NCBI GenBank assembly: GCA_039188505.1
Contig: JBCCZC010000298.1
Coordinates: 1 to 7,143 of the forward strand
DNA from: JBCCZC01 sp039188505
GTDB taxonomy: Bacteria > Pseudomonadota > Gammaproteobacteria > Xanthomonadales > SZUA-38
DNA: 7,143 nucleotides
Direction: 5' to 3'
The position numbers and the translations under genes were made by a program. The notes under the pieces were generated by a model. The model was given only the letters and a program-made list of their open reading frames with translations. It was not told where the DNA came from and ran no database searches. Below, piece after piece: positions 6,266 to 7,143 of the stretch (the stretch's first letter is position 1; the number at the start of each line of letters is the position of its first letter).

Positions 6266-7143
6266 TTGGAGACTCGTTCCGAGCCGCCGAAGCCCAACGC
6301 CGCTCCCCGTCGCCGTCCGGTTCCCGTCGTAGGGCCGCGCCTGCGTCGTGTCCTGTACGTCGTTCTGGTCGGTTTCGCGCTGATCAGCGTCAATGGCGCC
6401 TACCTCGGGGGCGTCAGCCTCCTGGAGTGGACCACCGGGGAAACCTATCAGGACTACTTCTATCAGCTGATGTTCCTCGGCCACCTCGTGCTGGGCGTGC
6501 TCCTGATCCTGCCCGTGCTCATCTATGGCGCGGTACACATGCGCAATGCCTGGGATCGCCCGAATCGGCGCGCCGTGAAGGTTGGCTACGCGCTGTTCGG
6601 CGTCGCCCTGGCGGTGCTCGCGACGGGGCTGGTGCTCACGCGTGGTATCCCGGTCATCGAGGTGCGGGATCCGGGGCTGCGAAGCGCCGCCTACTGGCTG
6701 CACGTCATCGGACCGATTGCGGCCGTTTGGCTGTTCGTCCTCCATCGGCTCGTAGGCAAACGCCTCAACTGGCGCCTCGGCGGAGCGGTGGCGGCGGTCG
6801 CAGGGGCCTTTGCCGTCGGACTCGTGATCGTCCAGACCCAGGATCCGCGGCAGTGGAATCAGGCCGGCCCCGACAGCGGCGAGGCCTACTTCTTCCCGTC
6901 CCTTGCACGCACGGCCACGGGCGACTTCATCCCCGCCGGCTCGGCGGAGTACATGATCAACCCCGCCGACAGCGACAAGACCGCCTTCGTCGCCGGCGAG
7001 ACCGGCGACGCCGGTGAGTTCAACATGACCAAGGTCTCCTACACCATCGTCGACGTGTCGGCCGACGACTACGACAACGAGTGGAAGGAAACCGTCAACA
7101 CTCAGGCCATCGTCCTCTCCGACCGCGCGGTCGGCGACGGCAA
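6266..7143 (+). CDS. Multi-helix membrane protein with paired histidines, cytochrome-like; C-terminus cut
   Basis: The frame is open from after the LysR stop to the window edge. No ATG precedes the first membrane helix. I chose TTG at 6266 because AAGGA (6250-6254) lies 11 bases upstream; TTG at 6242 is the alternative. After a basic, proline-rich N-terminus, hydrophobic segments lie near residues 29-50, 68-90, 104-124, 143-162 and 171-190. Histidines 73 and 91 flank the second helix and 146 and 160 the fourth, an arrangement that could ligate b-type haem (inference). The helices and the stretch up to FPSLARTATGDFIP (210-223) resemble, from memory, the N-terminal part of large membrane proteins that continue into multihaem c-type and tetratricopeptide regions. 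Here no CXXCH follows. From residue 225 the chain becomes acidic and Asp-rich with a different character. The gene may be a fusion, a divergent member, or broken by a chimeric junction. Confidence 0.72.
   Translation, partial: METRSEPPKPNAAPRRRPVPVVGPRLRRVLYVVLVGFALISVNGAYLGGVSLLEWTTGETYQDYFYQLMFLGHLVLGVLLILPVLIYGAVHMRNAWDRPNRRAVKVGYALFGVALAVLATGLVLTRGIPVIEVRDPGLRSAAYWLHVIGPIAAVWLFVLHRLVGKRLNWRLGGAVAAVAGAFAVGLVIVQTQDPRQWNQAGPDSGEAYFFPSLARTATGDFIPAGSAEYMINPADSDKTAFVAGETGDAGEFNMTKVSYTIVDVSADDYDNEWKETVNTQAIVLSDRAVGDG

Noticed and set aside
6209..6745. Minus-strand 178-residue frame, and the plus-strand frame 6427-7017, at the membrane protein
   Set aside because: The hydrophobic helices are in the other plus-strand frame; these two translate to charged or Arg-rich sequence ending in repeats of Arg.
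1..7143. tRNA, rRNA, CRISPR, insertion sequence, toxin-antitoxin or phage-defence genes
   Set aside because: No cloverleaf, spaced direct repeats, terminal inverted repeats with transposase, or defence-type domains seen on either strand.

Overview
This is a GC-rich, gene-dense stretch of bacterial chromosome. The gene types (hybrid-type histidine kinase, Tat-exported cupin, membrane-anchored AraC regulator, LysR/aldo-keto reductase pair, membrane cytochrome-like protein) and the codon use suggest a free-living high-GC gammaproteobacterium. That placement is inferred from general resemblance, not from a marker gene. There are no rRNA or tRNA genes, CRISPR arrays, insertion sequences or phage genes. 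Both ends of the window cut through genes.

Layout. (1) Bases 1-1772, minus strand: a sensor kinase with two GAF-like domains, a HisKA/HATPase core and the start of a C-terminal linker, cut by the window edge. (2) A 164-base divergent intergenic region. (3) Bases 1937-3782, plus strand: a probable two-gene unit of a Tat-signal cupin protein followed by an AraC-family regulator whose N-terminal half is about seven membrane helices. (4) Bases 3845-4321, plus strand: a small secreted protein of unknown function. (5) A shared hairpin between convergent genes, then an aldo/keto reductase on the minus strand (4339-5139). (6) An AT-richer divergent promoter region, with a perfect 15-base palindrome of LysR-box form, feeding the reductase and a LysR regulator (5240-6154). 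(7) A good intrinsic terminator, then a multi-helix membrane protein with paired histidines (6266 to the right edge), whose character changes abruptly near 6938.

Functional reading. The reductase and LysR regulator form a classic divergent regulator/target pair, with the putative operator overlapping the regulator's start codon. The kinase, Tat-cupin and membrane AraC protein form a possible envelope-sensing cluster, but only their proximity and orientation support a link. Most of the window is ordinary. The best candidates for a second look are the cupin/membrane-AraC pair, the palindrome with a possible leaderless LysR transcript, and the break in the last gene, which may be an assembly or biological junction.
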